Translations under genes and position numbers: made by a program
NCBI GenBank assembly: GCA_963780805.1
Contig: CAWADP010000006.1
Coordinates: 62,001-126,000, forward strand
Origin: JASHVB01 sp963780805
Lineage (GTDB): Bacteria > Pseudomonadota > Alphaproteobacteria > Acetobacterales > Acetobacteraceae
Direction: 5' to 3'
DNA: 64,000 nt
The notes under the pieces: generated by a model
The model's input: only the letters and a program-made list of their open reading frames with translations
What the model was told of the DNA's origin: nothing
Databases searched by the model: none
Part shown: one piece after another, positions 62,312-64,000 of the stretch
Layout of the letters: every line of letters starts with the position of its first letter
Position numbering within the stretch: position 1 is the first letter of the stretch

Positions 62312-63838
62312 TCAGTGAGCCAAACCGCGTAGCGCTGTTGCGACGTCTGCGATGACGGCGTCCCAGGCGCCAGGGGACGGCTGCCTGAAGAGCCGAGCCG
62401 TCGGATACCATGGGCTGGCCGTGCGGCCGGTAAGCCAGCGCCAACAGGCATCGAAGCGATTTAAGATCCAAACGGGTTTGCCAAGCGCGCCCGCCAGATG
62501 GGCCACCGCAGTATCGACTGTGATTACCAAATCCAGCGCCTCTATCAGAGCGGCAGTGTCAGCGAAGTCCGTCAGATCCTCGGTAAAGTCCCAGATTGTC
62601 ATGCCGCATGGAGGCGATGCCGCCTGATGGGCAGCCTCCCCTTTTTGCAACGATACCAATGATATCTCGGCGATACGGGCCAAAGGCGCATAATTGCTCA
62701 TGGGCATTGAACGACGACGATCAACGGCCCGCACCTCCGGCGCATGGCCAGGCCGGGGATCACCTGCCCAGGCAATTCCGATGCGCAGGCCTGGGAGGTT
62801 TGACATCCTTGCGCGCCATGCTGCAACGAGACCGGGCGCCGCCGCGAGGCAAGGCACAGTCTGCGGGATTGTGTCCACTGTTGTGTGGAATGCCCACGGG
62901 AGGCTCGGCAACGGACAATGCGTATCAAACCGCGGCAACGATTCGTCAGCGGCTACAATATCCACACCGCCGGACAGCGTCGCGAGTAAGCGGCGCAACG
63001 CGCGAGGCACGACGAGTACCACATGGGTCTGCTGAGCCACCAAAGGAACGTAACGGCAGAACTGTATCGTATCCCCATACCCTTGCTCGTGGTGCAGCAA
63101 GATGGTCTTGCCAGCCAACGCCGTCTTGCCATCCCATTGCGGCTGCGGCATTTTCCGCTTCACATAGCGCGCCTCATACAGTTCCAGGCCGGTTTTGAAG
63201 TCGCCAATGGCGAGCCGCATGCACGCCATTGCGAATTCTGCCTTCGGCAATACCGGCTGGATGGCAAGCGCTCGTTCACAGTCCCGGATGCCGTCCCCAA
63301 ACCGCCACAACTCGCCCAGGACGATGCCTCGGTTGCAGAGCATCTCGGCCGAGTTGGGCTTGATCGCCAGCGCACGTTCGTGACTGGTCAGCGCCTCGGC
63401 GTGGCGTGCCATGTTGCGCAGGACGTTGCCGCGATTCGTATGGGCCTCCGCATAATCGGGCCAGAGCGCCAGCGCCTGGTCATAGGACGCCAGAGCCTCT
63501 GGCTCTCGCCCCAGCTCTGCCAGGGCCACGCCCTTGTTGTTGAAGGCTTCAGCATAATTCGGATTCGCAGCGAGTGCCCGGTCGTAGCTGGCAATCGCTT
63601 CATCGAGGCGTACGGTCGCGGCCAGAAGGGAACCGCGCTGGTTCAGCGCCTCCGCAAACACCGGGCGAAGTGCCAGCGCTGCCTCGACGCTGGCGAGCGC
63701 CTCCTCGACGCGGCGAAGCCGCTCCAGGATGATGGACCTGTTGTGGAACGCGTCAGCGTTGTTGGGCTTGAGCGCCAAGGCCCTGTTGCTGACGGCCAAT
63801 GCCTCCTTGGGACGGTTGCGAGCCAGCAGCGCGAGCGA
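62312..63838 (-). CDS. TPR-repeat glycosyltransferase-like protein, N-terminus broken
   Basis: About 510 residues. Eight or more TPR units (ALKPNNADAFHNRSIILERL, AANPNYAEAFNNKGVALAEL) lead into a GT-like domain with ILLHHEQGYGDTIQFCRYVPL, GLRIGIAWAGDPRP, LVSLQKGEAA and DLVITVDTAVAHLAGALGKPVWIL, as in GT9/heptosyltransferase-like TPR proteins. Upstream the frame is interrupted by TAG at 63839-63841 inside otherwise good sequence (AAIDPSDVAALNV, stop, SLALLARNRPKEAL), and a frame change seems to occur near 63895. The gene continues past the window edge. Translation of the intact part could start at TTG 63799. Confidence 0.75.
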   Translation of the reverse strand, partial: SLALLARNRPKEALAVSNRALALKPNNADAFHNRSIILERLRRVEEALASVEAALALRPVFAEALNQRGSLLAATVRLDEAIASYDRALAANPNYAEAFNNKGVALAELGREPEALASYDQALALWPDYAEAHTNRGNVLRNMARHAEALTSHERALAIKPNSAEMLCNRGIVLGELWRFGDGIRDCERALAIQPVLPKAEFAMACMRLAIGDFKTGLELYEARYVKRKMPQPQWDGKTALAGKTILLHHEQGYGDTIQFCRYVPLVAQQTHVVLVVPRALRRLLATLSGGVDIVAADESLPRFDTHCPLPSLPWAFHTTVDTIPQTVPCLAAAPGLVAAWRARMSNLPGLRIGIAWAGDPRPGHAPEVRAVDRRRSMPMSNYAPLARIAEISLVSLQKGEAAHQAASPPCGMTIWDFTEDLTDFADTAALIEALDLVITVDTAVAHLAGALGKPVWILNRFDACWRWLTGRTASPWYPTARLFRQPSPGAWDAVIADVATALRGLAH

Positions 63839-64000
63839 CTACACATTCAGCGCGGCAACGTCCGACGGATCGATAGCAGCCGCGGTGTCCAGCAAATTCG
63901 TGCACCGCAAGCTGCATGCCCCCCAGCCGCAGCGTCAGGACGCCGAGGGCGAGCGGTAATTCCGAACCCGGGGATTGCCGCCAGCCACATCCTCCAGCAC

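Noticed and set aside
45594..63841. Possible amber (TAG) codon reassignment, because two genes continue in frame past TAG
   Set aside because: Other genes in the window, such as accC, tnpC and thiG, end properly at TAG with no coding sequence beyond. The two cases are better explained as nonsense mutations, read-through or separate genes.

Overview
The window looks like an alphaproteobacterial chromosome, probably from the Acetobacteraceae/Rhodospirillales. The evidence is the high GC content, a FlbT/FlaF-regulated flagellar cluster with sigma-54 type promoters, an aroQ-accB-accC operon and an IS1380 element. No genus can be assigned from the sequence alone.

Region 1 (1-17.9 kb) is core genome. 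It begins with a ClC chloride channel cut by the window edge, a SpoIIAA-like protein, a second degraded ClC fragment beside a MITE-like palindrome, and a PLP dehydratase translationally coupled to an enoyl-CoA hydratase. A flagellar block follows. On the minus strand it runs flgE, flgK, flgL, flagellin, flbT, flaF, and then three genes joined by ATGA overlaps: a TPR-methyltransferase, a SPINDLY-type TPR O-GlcNAc transferase and a small methyltransferase. These three look like a flagellin modification module. fliK (frameshifted) and flgD diverge from flgE across an intergenic region with two sigma-54 type promoters. A third such promoter sits in the end of flgL, upstream of flagellin.

Region 2 (18-48 kb) is a composite mobile island next to an intact tRNA-Ser(GGA). 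It starts with a group II intron remnant, the tRNA, a tyrosine integrase and an AlpA-like regulator. Cargo includes a J-domain protein fused to a P-loop helicase-like domain, three DNA methyltransferases of different motif classes (DPPF, DPPW, SPPY), and a ~958-residue DUF3102-like protein split by an IS1380 element. There is also a small gene split by an IS66 element, an IS4-like transposase, two further AlpA-like regulators, two degenerate serine recombinases, two tiny related hydrophobic peptides, a 117-bp repeat array, and a predicted helicase-primase fusion whose C-terminal tail lies behind an in-frame TAG. The two helicase-like proteins, 23 kb apart, appear to be divergent paralogues. 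This suggests two integrative replicons (integrase/AlpA/helicase and AlpA/helicase-primase) merged into one island. No right attachment site was found.

Region 3 (48.5-64 kb) is core genome again: a GGCT-fold protein, a CxxC/CC protein, a ureohydrolase lacking one canonical metal-binding His, two alpha/beta hydrolases, a lipoprotein, glnS and kup (each with one 1-nt insertion), a degraded Uma2 gene, accC-accB-aroQ, thiS-thiG, and a TPR glycosyltransferase-like gene with a broken N-terminus.

Many genes carry frame breaks. In each of fliK, glnS, kup and the IS4 transposase, removing one base restores a full-length family protein; some of these may be sequencing errors. Others are real lesions: the SPPY methyltransferase has a 7-bp tandem duplication, and two genes are split by IS elements with perfect target-site duplications.
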